NCBI RefSeq assembly: GCF_905220995.1
Contig: NZ_CAJNBJ010000017.1
Location: 699,108 to 763,107 of the forward strand
Reading direction: 5' to 3'
DNA length: 64,000 nucleotides
DNA from: Nitrospira defluvii
GTDB lineage: Bacteria; Nitrospirota; Nitrospiria; Nitrospirales; Nitrospiraceae
Under the pieces are notes generated by a model, which was not told where the DNA came from, made no database searches, and saw nothing but the letters and a program-made list of their open reading frames with translations. Positions 8,135-16,751 of this stretch are shown piece by piece (the first letter of the stretch is position 1; every line of letters starts with the position of its first letter). Made by a program: the position numbers and the translations under genes.

Positions 8135-8257
8135 CTACTTGCGCTGTGAGTGATCCAACGGGTGGCGCGAGCCGGCAAAAAACATTTCCATCAGTATAAA
8201 GAACATCATCAGGAGTGCACCAAGCCCGATCGCCACAGCCCAGTTTTCCCACGACAT
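8135..8257 (-). CDS. 40-residue single-pass membrane miniprotein
   Basis: Too short for usual gene finders. The ATG at 8257 follows GAGGAGGGTGACC, among the strongest ribosome sites in the window. The product starts MSWENWAVAIGLGALL, forms one continuous hydrophobic helix of about 24 residues and ends in a polar tail HPLDHSQRK. It lies 53 bases downstream of a larger membrane protein gene, separated from it by a 12-bp hairpin. The ribosome site, helix and clean stop make it convincing; function is unknown, perhaps a subunit or regulator of its neighbour. Confidence 0.65.
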   Translation of the reverse strand: MSWENWAVAIGLGALLMMFFILMEMFFAGSRHPLDHSQRK

Positions 8258-8273
8258 GGTCACCCTCCTCAGC

Positions 8274-8304
8274 CCCCTGGGAATCGCCCATCGATTCCCA
8301 GGGG
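8274..8304 (-). other. Perfect 12-bp stem-loop between two membrane-protein genes
   Basis: The arms at 8274-8285 and 8293-8304 are exact inverted repeats of 12 bases around a 7-base loop. No T-run follows on either strand, so it is not a classical terminator. It sits between the stop of the 315-residue gene and the ribosome site of the miniprotein, where it could stabilise the upstream message or tune downstream expression. Confidence 0.6.
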
Positions 8305-8310
8305 AACGCC

Positions 8311-9258
8311 TTATCGTCCAGACCGGTGCAGATGCAGCAGTGTGTCCAGCTTCCAGAGTGGGATACCTTCCACCTCACCCTTGCGGCTGCTGAACGCCAA
8401 CCCGCCCACAAACAAGGCAATCAGCCCCACGCAAGCCAGAATCAGCAACCCGCGCGAGACATCCGCGCTCGCATTCCGGTGATGCGCCACCATCGTACGC
8501 TCCTTCGACATCTCCTCCAGCCGTGCCAACCGATCCATCAACGCATCGGTGCGCACTGCCGCAACCGCCGCGCTCGCCAGCTGGGTCTGCCGCTCGGCCT
8601 TGGCTTCGGCATACCCTTCCTGCGCCTGCGTCACCTGGACCACGGCCCGACCGACGCGTTCTTGCGCCGCCGCGGTCATCCGGTCCTCATCTAGAATGGC
8701 ATCTACGATCGACCGACCGAGCGTCGCCTGCCTGGTCGCGACGAATTCGTCGTGCATCCGCTGTCCCGTCGACTCGGCCGTGCGAATCAGGTTTCGATTG
8801 AACTCCTCGCCAGACTGTTCGGCAGACAGGGTCCCACTGAGAATCCCTCGCCTGGTCTGGTTCACCACGGATTTTCCCATCACATATTGCATGCGTGCAA
8901 AATGATCGGCCTCCTGCCCATAGGCACGCAGTTCCGCAACGACGAGCGGGCTCAGTATGGATGTCGCCATGGCTTGTGATTCAGCCACCGCCCGGTTCAG
9001 CTCCATGGTGGAGACGGACAGCGTAGCACTGGCCTCCCGATCGAGCAGCAGGTCCTGCACGATCGCCTGCCCTAACACCGGTTGAAGGTACTGCATCCCG
9101 GCCGCCGGGTCCGTTCCAACGACAGCACTGTGGATGCGAGGAGCGATCGGGGCCTGCCAGAAGCCATCGGCGGCCGTCACCAAGAGATACCCTCCAAACA
9201 GAGTGGCAACCAATCCAATGGCTGCCATCACATCGACGTGGTCATATTTTCGTCCCAT
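8311..9258 (-). CDS. Membrane-anchored coiled-coil protein of unknown function
   Basis: 315 residues with a very good AAGGAGGG ribosome site. One hydrophobic segment lies near the N-terminus (about residues 11-30) and one near the C-terminus (about 270-292). Between them is a long, mostly helical, Ala/Gln/Glu-rich region of about 230 residues, likely periplasmic. A short cytoplasmic-type tail follows. The topology resembles chemoreceptor-like or membrane-spanning scaffold proteins, but there is no HAMP or signalling domain. Family not recognised. It is probably co-transcribed with the 40-residue membrane protein downstream. Confidence 0.6.
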   Translation of the reverse strand: MGRKYDHVDVMAAIGLVATLFGGYLLVTAADGFWQAPIAPRIHSAVVGTDPAAGMQYLQPVLGQAIVQDLLLDREASATLSVSTMELNRAVAESQAMATSILSPLVVAELRAYGQEADHFARMQYVMGKSVVNQTRRGILSGTLSAEQSGEEFNRNLIRTAESTGQRMHDEFVATRQATLGRSIVDAILDEDRMTAAAQERVGRAVVQVTQAQEGYAEAKAERQTQLASAAVAAVRTDALMDRLARLEEMSKERTMVAHHRNASADVSRGLLILACVGLIALFVGGLAFSSRKGEVEGIPLWKLDTLLHLHRSGR

Positions 9259-9766
9259 GGCACCCTCCTTCCTGCCTTAGCCAAGTTCGGCGCGCGGCAC
9301 ACAGGCAGGACACCGGCACGCCGCTCTCTACCGTTCACACACCTGGAGTCCAGCCTGCATAGACAGACCTCCTTTTTCTACATGGTGACACCGGGACACA
9401 CCTATGGATGTCTTCGGACTCAGGACGCTCAACGAATGAGCCGAAGCTTGCTGAAGCGATGGTTGATAAGGGTAGAGGCCGAAGAACCGGCTCGGGCCAA
9501 GGCTGGCTTGGTCACAGCGGCGGTCATGTTCGCCACGGAAGACCATGCGACCACCTGCAGAAGGGGTGGTACCGAAGTGATGAGATTAGTCTACGCTTCG
9601 AGAAAAAATCGGTCAATACGGGAAAAGTTGAGCGCCGGTGCGGGTTCCCAACCGTCGTCATGTAACGGAGGTCACCGGAGTCGTCATCGAAACAGCGACG
9701 TTGCGTTTGTTAGAATCTCCGCAAGACCCGTCGGCCCCACTTCACTCGGTGTGAGGGAGGACGCAC
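9259..9766. other. Intergenic region with a possible 10-codon leader ORF
   Basis: About 500 bases between divergent genes with no convincing full gene. Reading leftward, AAAAAGGAGG precedes an ATG at 9360 that opens only ten codons and stops at 9328, upstream of the 315-residue membrane protein; this may be a leader peptide. Reading rightward, TAGAAT at 9711-9716 could be a -10 for the next gene. Other open frames here lack ribosome sites. Confidence 0.4.
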
Positions 9767-10165
9767 ATGCTCATCGTCAGTCTTGTCGTGCTCCTGACTT
9801 GCAGTTCACTTCTGGGTCCGTTCTCTCCCGCAGCCGCGCAGTCATCTCCCGTTCGGCAACCGGACGGCACACAGGGGCTCTTGTCTCCCCTCGGCGGAAA
9901 CGAAGCGATTTACTCGGATGCTCATGGGAACAAGCAACCGACCACCCTGGGATCGGGGCTCCCCTCTCACGGCATGAACACCTTGTCAGGGGTGTCGTCA
10001 GGTGCGCTCACTCCGTTCGGAACACCCACACCACCGAATCGGCTCACGCCCGCGCCGCTGCTCCCGCTCTCCCCTAAATGGATGACCACCCCGCAACCCC
10101 AGCGACCGACAGATCCAGGGTCCCTGGGCCGATTCGCGCCCCCCGGCAGGGGACCCAGCCACTGA
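9767..10165 (+). CDS. Secreted proline-rich small protein, function unknown
   Basis: 132 residues, with GGGAGGACG before the ATG. A clear Sec signal peptide (hydrophobic to about residue 18, cleavage near AAAQS at residues 22-26) is followed by a low-complexity mature part rich in Pro, Gly, Ser and Thr, with many P-x-P steps and no Cys. No domain is recognised. It likely belongs to the periplasm or envelope. It lies just before lnt, with about 95 bases between them. Confidence 0.55.
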   Translation: MLIVSLVVLLTCSSLLGPFSPAAAQSSPVRQPDGTQGLLSPLGGNEAIYSDAHGNKQPTTLGSGLPSHGMNTLSGVSSGALTPFGTPTPPNRLTPAPLLPLSPKWMTTPQPQRPTDPGSLGRFAPPGRGPSH

Positions 10166-10261
10166 TTTCACGATTGGGACACGCCCCCTCTCGCAAACCG
10201 ATCAATTTCGTCCCGAAGAGGGCTGTTGAATCTCTTCAATGCTTTCGTTAAGTTACCGTCA

Positions 10262-11896
10262 ATGACCATCTCCCGCGCACGCCTCATCCTGCTTGCCTGC
10301 GCGAGCGGTTTTCTCTACCCCCTTTCCTTTCCGGCGTTCGACCTGGGCATCGTGGCCTGGTTCGCCTTGGTTCCCCTGCATATGGCCGTCGAATATGCGG
10401 CGCCGCGGCGGGCGTTTCGTGTCGGCTGGCTCGCGGGTACGGTCGCCTTCACGGGAGCCATGTCCTGGGTCATCACCGCCATGAACGTGTACGGCAAGGT
10501 GCCCTTGCCGATTGCCACACTGGTGATGCTGTTATTGACCATCTATCTTGGGCTGTATCTTGCCGTCTATGCCGGGGCCCTGTCGTGGATCAGAACGGCA
10601 TTTCCAACCCTGGGTTTCCTGCCGGCGCCTTTTCTCTGGGTCACCCTGGAGCTGATCCGTACGTACTTTCTCTCGGGGTTGCCCTGGGCCCTGTTCGGCT
10701 ATTCTCAATACCAATGGCTGCCCATCATCCAGTTCGCCGACCACTTCGGAGTCTATGGCGTCTCATTTCTCCTGGTCTTAGTGAATGCCGCGCTGGCGGA
10801 AACGTTGATCTGGAGTTTCAAAGCCTATCGTGGTTTTCAGCTCCGTTCCTTCCCCTGGCCCTCATCGGTCGCCGCCGCCGCCGGATTCGGGGTGGCCCTG
10901 TTTTACGGCACCACCCTCCTGTCCGCCGCCCAACAGGTGCAGCCTCGGACGTTGTCCGTGGGCGTCGTGCAACCGAATGTCGAACAGGCTCAGAAATGGG
11001 ATGTCGCATTCCGGCATGAGACCATGAGCCGATTCGACCGTCTGACGACCGGCCTCGGAGACAATCTGGATCTCATCGTCTGGCCGGAGGCTGCCACCCC
11101 CTTCGTCTATGAAATGGAACCGCAATACCGGGTCCTCGTCGGCGACATGGTGCGGCGCGCCGGGGCACCGCTGCTGTTCGGCAGTCCGGCTTTGCGGCGG
11201 CATCCGGACGGCCGCCCGTTCCTCCTCAACAGCGCATACCTTCTCTCAACGGACGGCCAAATCCTTGGCCGGTATGACAAACAACATCTGGTGCCGTTCG
11301 GCGAATACATTCCGTTTCACAACTCGCTGCTGTTTTTTCTCGATAAGCTCGTGGAAGGGATCGGGGACTTCGAAGCCGGTCCCGGTTCGACACTCCTGAT
11401 GTTCAAGCCGCACGAGAAATCTCCTCCGCTGGCGGCAGCCGCGACCAATCCCGATTTCCATCTCAAATTCGGCGTGGTCATTTGTTACGAAGTCATCTTC
11501 CCCAATCTCGTGCGGCAGTTTGCGGCCAACGGCGCGGATTTCATGGTCACGGTGACAAATGACGCGTGGTTCGGCCCATCTTCGGCGCCCTATCAGCATT
11601 TCGGCATGGTCGTCTTTCGCGCCGTGGAAAATCATGTTGCATTCGCGCGAGCAGCGAATACGGGTATCTCCGGATTCATCGACCCCTATGGCCGGGTCTT
11701 GCAGCAATCACCGATCTTCACTCAGGAGGCACTGCGAGGCACGATCCCCGTCACTCATCAACAGACCTTTTACTCCCAATACGGTGATCTCTTTGCCTAT
11801 GCCTGTGCTATACTCATCGCGCTTCTGTGCCTGACCGGCTACTTCTCGCCCGACACAGAGCCCGCCGGTGGAGAACCAGCCGGGAGACCAGCGTAA
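10262..11896 (+). CDS. lnt: Apolipoprotein N-acyltransferase
   Basis: 544 residues from the ATG at 10262; a TTG at 10226 with AGAGGG upstream is an alternative start. The N-terminal half holds six to seven membrane helices. The C-terminal half is a nitrilase/CN-hydrolase domain with the Glu-Lys-Cys triad visible in [22 protein letters not shown] and [11 protein letters not shown]. Lnt transfers a third acyl chain from phospholipid to the N-terminal Cys of apolipoproteins, which licenses them for Lol export. Two Lol genes lie a few kilobases downstream on the same strand, giving a loose lipoprotein-maturation cluster. Confidence 0.95.
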   Translation: MTISRARLILLACASGFLYPLSFPAFDLGIVAWFALVPLHMAVEYAAPRRAFRVGWLAGTVAFTGAMSWVITAMNVYGKVPLPIATLVMLLLTIYLGLYLAVYAGALSWIRTAFPTLGFLPAPFLWVTLELIRTYFLSGLPWALFGYSQYQWLPIIQFADHFGVYGVSFLLVLVNAALAETLIWSFKAYRGFQLRSFPWPSSVAAAAGFGVALFYGTTLLSAAQQVQPRTLSVGVVQPNVEQAQKWDVAFRHETMSRFDRLTTGLGDNLDLIVWPEAATPFVYEMEPQYRVLVGDMVRRAGAPLLFGSPALRRHPDGRPFLLNSAYLLSTDGQILGRYDKQHLVPFGEYIPFHNSLLFFLDKLVEGIGDFEAGPGSTLLMFKPHEKSPPLAAAATNPDFHLKFGVVICYEVIFPNLVRQFAANGADFMVTVTNDAWFGPSSAPYQHFGMVVFRAVENHVAFARAANTGISGFIDPYGRVLQQSPIFTQEALRGTIPVTHQQTFYSQYGDLFAYACAILIALLCLTGYFSPDTEPAGGEPAGRPA

Positions 11897-11914
11897 GAAC
11901 GAAAGGAACGTGCC

Positions 11915-13058
11915 ATGTTGGATGATGTCCGGACCCGTGTGCGTACCCTCGGTGAACAGTTGGCTCAACTACGGGGGCATCTTTGACCTGGCTCGGATGA
12001 CCGCTGAACTCAACGACATCGAACTCAAAACCTCCCAGCCCGACTTCTGGAAAGATACGCAGGCCGCCGCCAAGGTCAATCGCCGTAAGGCCGCCTTAGA
12101 TCGTGAACTCTCCCGCTGGCGAGAGACCGAACGCCGGCAAAGCGACATTGAGGCGCTGCTGGAGCTGGCCCTGGAATCGGGTGATGCCGGGTTGGAGCAG
12201 GAACTCACGGCTGAGCTCGACCCGTTTGAAAAATCCGTCGCCCAGTTTCGCATTGAGCTGTTGCTCTCAGGTGAACTGGATGCGAACAACGCGATCTTTG
12301 CGATCCATCCCGGCGCCGGCGGCACCGAATCCCAAGATTGGGCGCAAATGCTGCTTCGCATGTATGTGCGATGGGCTGAACAAAAAGGATTTAAAGTCGA
12401 CACGCTGGATCTGCAGGCCGGTGAAGAGGCCGGCATCAAGAGCGCCACATTGTCCGTCAACGGCCCCTACGCCTATGGCTACCTGAAGGCCGAGGCCGGC
12501 GTGCACCGTCTGGTACGGATCTCCCCGTTTGACGCCAACAAACGGCGACATACCTCCTTCGCCTCCGTGTTCGTCTATCCCGAGCTCGACGATGACGTGC
12601 AGGTCGTGATCGAGGACAAGGACCTCCGAATCGATACGTTCCGGGCCGGGGGGGCCGGCGGACAAAACGTCAACAAGGTGGAAACGGCGATTCGTATCAC
12701 CCACATCCCAACGGGCATCGTCGTGCAATGTCAAAACGAGCGGTCGCAACTCCAAAATCGCAACGGCGCCATGAAGATTTTACGCGCCCGATTGTTTGAA
12801 CTGGAGCAGCGCAAGAAAGAAGCCGAGTTCAACGCCATCGTCGGCGAGAAAAAGGATATCGCCTGGGGCAGTCAAATCCGCTCCTACGTGTTTCAGCCGT
12901 ACCAGATGGTCAAGGACCATCGTACCGGACATGAAGTCGGCCAGGTTTCCGCCGTGATGGACGGCGATCTGGATGGATTCATCGAAGCCTATCTCCAGAG
13001 AAAAATGACCGGCGGAAAGGCACCCGAGCCGGTCGCCATGAAAGATGACGACCTCTAA
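11915..13058 (+). CDS. prfB: Peptide chain release factor 2 (programmed +1 frameshift)
   Basis: Translation starts at the ATG at 11915 (AAAGGAACG upstream). After 23 codons, frame 0 meets CTT TGA at 11981-11986. Slipping +1 continues at GAC (11985) to the stop at 13058, giving about 380 residues, normal for RF2. The SPF tripeptide that reads UGA/UAA is in [12 protein letters not shown], and the catalytic GGQ is in [15 protein letters not shown]. The shift makes RF2 regulate itself: low RF2 slows termination at UGA and favours the shift. A single-frame call starting at 11868 would misread the N-terminus. Confidence 0.95.
11971..11987 (+). promoter_or_regulatory. prfB +1 recoding site
   Basis: An internal Shine-Dalgarno-like GGGGG lies three bases before CTT, which is followed by TGA and C. 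These are the same elements, in the same order, as the classical bacterial RF2 frameshift site. Confidence 0.92.
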
Positions 13059-13160
13059 GAAAGGGAGCAGATGGCATATGGCCGATGGCCGATAGCAGAA
13101 CGAGACGGGTCATCCCGAATGGTCAAGCGATTCGCCATCAACCATAGGCCCCGAGTAACC
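13059..13160. repeat. Spacer with degenerate GCCGATGGCC/GATAGC repeats
   Basis: The prfB-lysS gap contains short near-repeats (GGCCGATGGCCGATAGC) that recur in altered form in the trpD-trpG and trpG-trpE gaps. They are spacers with no ribosome site in a useful frame; the lysS frame is open through this stretch by chance. Confidence 0.35.
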
Positions 13161-14642
13161 ATGGATGAATTGAACGATCAGCGTCAGCAGCGCATCAAGA
13201 AACTTGATCAGCTCCGCCAGCTCGGTGTGGCGCCCTATGGCACACGCTTCGAGATCAAGGACCGGGCCGGCCAACTCGTACGCCTGCACGGCGAGAAGAC
13301 CAAGGAAACCCTGGAGCAGGAACAGATCAGCTGCACAATTGCCGGCCGGATTGTCGGACTGCGCCGCTTCGGCAAGGCCGCCTTCGCCGTGCTGCAGGAC
13401 GGATCGGACCGCCTGCAGGTCTACCTGAAAAAAGACACGTTGGGCGAGCAGACCCACCAGATCTCGGAAGGGCTGGATCTCGGTGACTGGATCGGCGTGA
13501 CGGGCATCCTCTTTCGCACCAAGACCAATGAGTTCACCGTCGAAGCCAAGACGCTGACCTTTCTGAGTAAGGCGCTACGTCCGCTGCCGGAAAAATGGCA
13601 TGGTCTTACCGATGTCGAGACCCGATACCGTCAGCGCTATGTGGATCTTATTGCGAACCCGCAGGTGCATCAGATCTTTGCGCTGCGCAGCCGGATCGTC
13701 TCGGGTATTCGCACGTTTCTCAGTGAGCGCGGTTTCCTGGAAGTGGAAACACCGATGATGCATCCAATACCAGGCGGCGCGGCGGCCAAGCCCTTCGTCA
13801 CCCATCACAACGCCCTGGACGCCGAGCTCTACCTGCGTATCGCGCCGGAGCTCTACCTCAAACGCCTGATCGTCGGCGGCTTTCCCCGTGTCTTCGAAAT
13901 CAATCGTAACTTCCGCAACGAAGGGATCTCGACGATTCACAATCCCGAATTCACCATGCTGGAGTTCTACGTCGCCTATGCCGACTACCATGACCTGATC
14001 GTCCTGACCGAGGAACTTTTCAGCCGGTTGGCCCAGGATCTCTTCGGCACCACGATCATCGAGTATCAGGGCACTCAGATCCATCTAGGCGCGCCTTGGC
14101 GCCGCTGGTCGTACCACCAGGCGATTTTGGAGGTCAATAATCTGGCGCCCTCCGTGCTCACGAATCGCAACGAAGCACTCGCTGCGGCCAAGCAACTCGG
14201 GGTCGAAGTCGATCCACAGGCATCTCTCGTGAACATTCTCAACGACATCTTCGAGGAAACGGTCGAGCCGAAGCTGCAACAGCCGACCTTCATCACCGAC
14301 TACCCGATTGAGATCTCTCCCCTCGCGCGGAGAAAAGATTCCGATCCTTCACTGACCGACCGGTTCGAGCTCTACATCGCGGGGCGCGAACTGGCCAACG
14401 CCTTTTCCGAGTTGAATGATCCGCTCGATCAACGGGAACGCTTCGAAGCACAGGCGGCACAACATGCAGCCGGCGACGAAGAGGCGCATCGGGTGGATGA
14501 AGATTTTCTGCGGGCCCTCGAATACGGCATGCCCCCCACCGCCGGCGAAGGCATCGGCATTGATCGTCTGGTCATGCTCTTCACCAATCAGGCCTCCATC
14601 CGGGATGTGGTGCTCTTCCCGCAACTGAGGCCTGAGAAGTAA
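13161..14642 (+). CDS. lysS: Lysyl-tRNA synthetase, class II
   Basis: 493 residues from the ATG at 13161. The N-terminal OB-fold anticodon-binding domain (about residues 50-150) is followed by the class II catalytic core. Motif 2 is visible as FEINRNFRNEGISTIHNPEF, and motif 3 as GEGIGIDRLVMLF near the C-terminus. It charges tRNA-Lys. The frame extends 30 codons upstream through a repeat-like spacer; the class II N-terminus starting MDELNDQR fits the family better. It is followed four bases later by lolC/E. Confidence 0.95.
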   Translation: MDELNDQRQQRIKKLDQLRQLGVAPYGTRFEIKDRAGQLVRLHGEKTKETLEQEQISCTIAGRIVGLRRFGKAAFAVLQDGSDRLQVYLKKDTLGEQTHQISEGLDLGDWIGVTGILFRTKTNEFTVEAKTLTFLSKALRPLPEKWHGLTDVETRYRQRYVDLIANPQVHQIFALRSRIVSGIRTFLSERGFLEVETPMMHPIPGGAAAKPFVTHHNALDAELYLRIAPELYLKRLIVGGFPRVFEINRNFRNEGISTIHNPEFTMLEFYVAYADYHDLIVLTEELFSRLAQDLFGTTIIEYQGTQIHLGAPWRRWSYHQAILEVNNLAPSVLTNRNEALAAAKQLGVEVDPQASLVNILNDIFEETVEPKLQQPTFITDYPIEISPLARRKDSDPSLTDRFELYIAGRELANAFSELNDPLDQRERFEAQAAQHAAGDEEAHRVDEDFLRALEYGMPPTAGEGIGIDRLVMLFTNQASIRDVVLFPQLRPEK

Positions 14643-14645
14643 GAC

Positions 14646-15923
14646 ATGGCGCTGCCCTACGAAATCTATATCGGCCTTCGGTATCTGCGCGCGAAACGGC
14701 GCAATCGCACCATCTCGTTCAACACCATCGTCTCCATCGTCGGGATTACGCTCGGCGTCGCGGCATTGATCGGGACCGTCGGCATCATGACCGGCTTCAA
14801 AGAGGACGTGCAGGCGAAGATTCTCGGTACCACGGCGCACATCCTCGTGAACGACCGTATGAAAGAGTCCATGACGGACTATGAAGAGCAGGTGAAGAAA
14901 GTCTCCACTGTCCCGGAGGTCGTCGCCGCCACCCCGTTCATTTTCCGACAGGTGCTGCTCACCTCTCCATCCGGCGTGCAGGGGATCATCCTCCGCGGGA
15001 TTGATCCGGCGCGGGAAGGCGCGGTTACCGAACTCGCCCACAACCTGATCAACGGAAACCTGGATGACCTGTCGCATACGGTCAAGGTCGTCATCCCCGA
15101 AAAGGAACGGGAACCGAACGGACCGGATACGGCCATGCGGCCCGGCATCATTCTGGGCAAAGAGCTGTCGATGCGCCTCGGCGTCTTCCCAGGCGACACG
15201 CTGAACGTGGTTTCGCCGGTGGGTCCGATCACCGGCGCCAGCATGACACCCAAGATCCGGCAATTCGTCGTCGTCGGCTTGTTCCAATCGGGCATGTATG
15301 AATACGATTCCTCCCTCGCCTATATCGAACTGGGAGAAGCCCAAAAGTTTTTCAACATGGGCGCCACCGTCACGGGCATCGAAGTCAAGGTCGCCGATGT
15401 GTTCCGTGCGAGCGACGTGGCCCGCGCCATCGAGCAACATCTCGGCTTCGCCTTCTGGGCACGCGACTGGATGCAAATGAACCGGAATCTGTTCTCGGCA
15501 CTGAAGCTCGAGAAGACGATGATGTTCCTGCTGCTCGTGTTGATCACCATCGTGGCCTCTTTTAACATCGTCAGTACCCTCACGATGATCGTGACCGAAA
15601 AACAGCGCGAGATCGCGATCCTCAAAGCGATGGGCGCCACCCGCAAGGGCATCATGCGTATTTTTATGCTCAACGGCCTGATCATCGGCTGTTCGGGTGC
15701 AGCCATCGGAGTGCCGCTGGGGTATGCGTTCCTCTGGCTGATCCAGACCTTCTGGACCTTCGATCCGACTGTCTACTACATCTCTAAGATCCCCGTGCAT
15801 GTGCTGGGATCGGATGTGTTGCTCGTCGCAGGGTCGGCGATTGTCATCAGTTTTGCCGCCACCCTGTACCCGTCGCTTCAAGCGGCAAAACTCGATCCGG
15901 CCGCGGCGCTGCGCTATGAATAA
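14646..15923 (+). CDS. lolC: Lipoprotein-releasing ABC transporter permease LolC/LolE
   Basis: 425 residues. The N-terminal EIYIGLRYLRAKRRNRTISFNTIVSIVGI is typical of LolC/E, with one membrane helix, then a large periplasmic MacB-like domain, then three helices in the C-terminal third. The coupling motif IAILKAMGATRKGI, which contacts the ATPase, is clear. A single permease gene followed by lolD suggests a homodimeric LolF-like or LolC2D2 exporter rather than separate LolC and LolE, although a second gene could lie elsewhere. It extracts mature lipoproteins from the inner membrane for LolA. Confidence 0.9.
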   Translation: MALPYEIYIGLRYLRAKRRNRTISFNTIVSIVGITLGVAALIGTVGIMTGFKEDVQAKILGTTAHILVNDRMKESMTDYEEQVKKVSTVPEVVAATPFIFRQVLLTSPSGVQGIILRGIDPAREGAVTELAHNLINGNLDDLSHTVKVVIPEKEREPNGPDTAMRPGIILGKELSMRLGVFPGDTLNVVSPVGPITGASMTPKIRQFVVVGLFQSGMYEYDSSLAYIELGEAQKFFNMGATVTGIEVKVADVFRASDVARAIEQHLGFAFWARDWMQMNRNLFSALKLEKTMMFLLLVLITIVASFNIVSTLTMIVTEKQREIAILKAMGATRKGIMRIFMLNGLIIGCSGAAIGVPLGYAFLWLIQTFWTFDPTVYYISKIPVHVLGSDVLLVAGSAIVISFAATLYPSLQAAKLDPAAALRYE

Positions 15924-15988
15924 ACGGGAAGCAGTGCCGGAAGATCTTTGAGCATTGATCGGTGAACATCGTACATTGCAGTTGACGC

Positions 15989-16657
15989 ATGATTGACGTC
16001 GTCGGGCTCTATAAAACATTTCCAATGGGCGGGCGCGAACTGGTGGTGTTGAACAACATCAACTTGCATATCGCGCGCGGTGAACTGATCGCCATCATCG
16101 GCGCCTCCGGCGCCGGCAAAAGCACGCTCCTGCAAATTCTCGGCACACTGGACCGGCCGACCAAGGGCACCGTGTCGTTCGAAGGCCAGAATCTCTTCCA
16201 ACTTACGGAACAGCAGCAGGCGGAGTTTCGCAACCGGCGAGTGGGGTTCGTGTTCCAGTTTCATCACCTGCTGCCGGAGTTCACGGCCTTGGAGAATGCC
16301 TGCCTCCCGGCCATGATTCAGAAGCGCGAGATGGCAGATGTCATCGGCGAAGCGACCAAACTGCTCGGCGAGGTCGGTCTGGCTGATCGACTCCACCACA
16401 AACCCGGCGAACTCTCGGGCGGAGAGCAACAACGGGTCTCGGTCGCACGGGCGCTGATGCAGCAACCCGATTTAGTCCTGGCCGATGAACCGACGGGCAA
16501 TCTCGATAGCCACACGGGCGACGCCCTATTCACTCTGCTCCGGCAATTGAACCGTTCACGTGGCACCACGTTCGTCATTGTCACCCACAACGATAAACTG
16601 TCCGCCCAGGCCGACCGCATCATCTCCATGCAAGACGGCATGATCATCTCCTCCTAA
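15989..16657 (+). CDS. lolD: Lipoprotein-releasing ABC transporter ATPase LolD
   Basis: 222 residues with all ABC motifs: Walker A GASGAGKST, Q-loop FVFQFHHLLPEF (the LolD-type phrase), signature LSGGEQQRV, Walker B LVLADEPTGNLD and the H-loop His in FVIVTHN. Adjacent to its permease, 65 bases downstream. It energises lipoprotein release from the inner membrane. MacB-type exporters share the fold; the FHHLLPEFTALENA sequence and the neighbour favour LolD. Confidence 0.93.
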   Translation: MIDVVGLYKTFPMGGRELVVLNNINLHIARGELIAIIGASGAGKSTLLQILGTLDRPTKGTVSFEGQNLFQLTEQQQAEFRNRRVGFVFQFHHLLPEFTALENACLPAMIQKREMADVIGEATKLLGEVGLADRLHHKPGELSGGEQQRVSVARALMQQPDLVLADEPTGNLDSHTGDALFTLLRQLNRSRGTTFVIVTHNDKLSAQADRIISMQDGMIISS

Positions 16658-16682
16658 ACACCTGTGCTCGGACAACCACTTC

Positions 16683-16711
16683 TTGACGGTTTCCGCATCT
16701 TTTCGTAGACT
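16683..16711 (+). promoter_or_regulatory. Candidate sigma-70 promoter for the TraF-like gene
   Basis: TTGACG at 16683-16688 and TAGACT at 16706-16711 have an ideal 17-base spacer. The predicted transcript would have a leader of about 34 bases before the ATG at 16752. Confidence 0.5.
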
Positions 16712-16751
16712 GCGCTATTCTCCCAATTCTGTTTGGAGTGAACTGATTCCT

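Noticed and set aside
11868..11984. Single-frame start for RF2
   Set aside because: It bypasses the programmed frameshift; the real start at 11915 is in another frame and has the ribosome site.
14349..16025. 558-codon minus-strand open frame
   Set aside because: It lies antisense to lysS and lolC/E, is rich in His, Asp and Gly from reversed codons, and matches no family.
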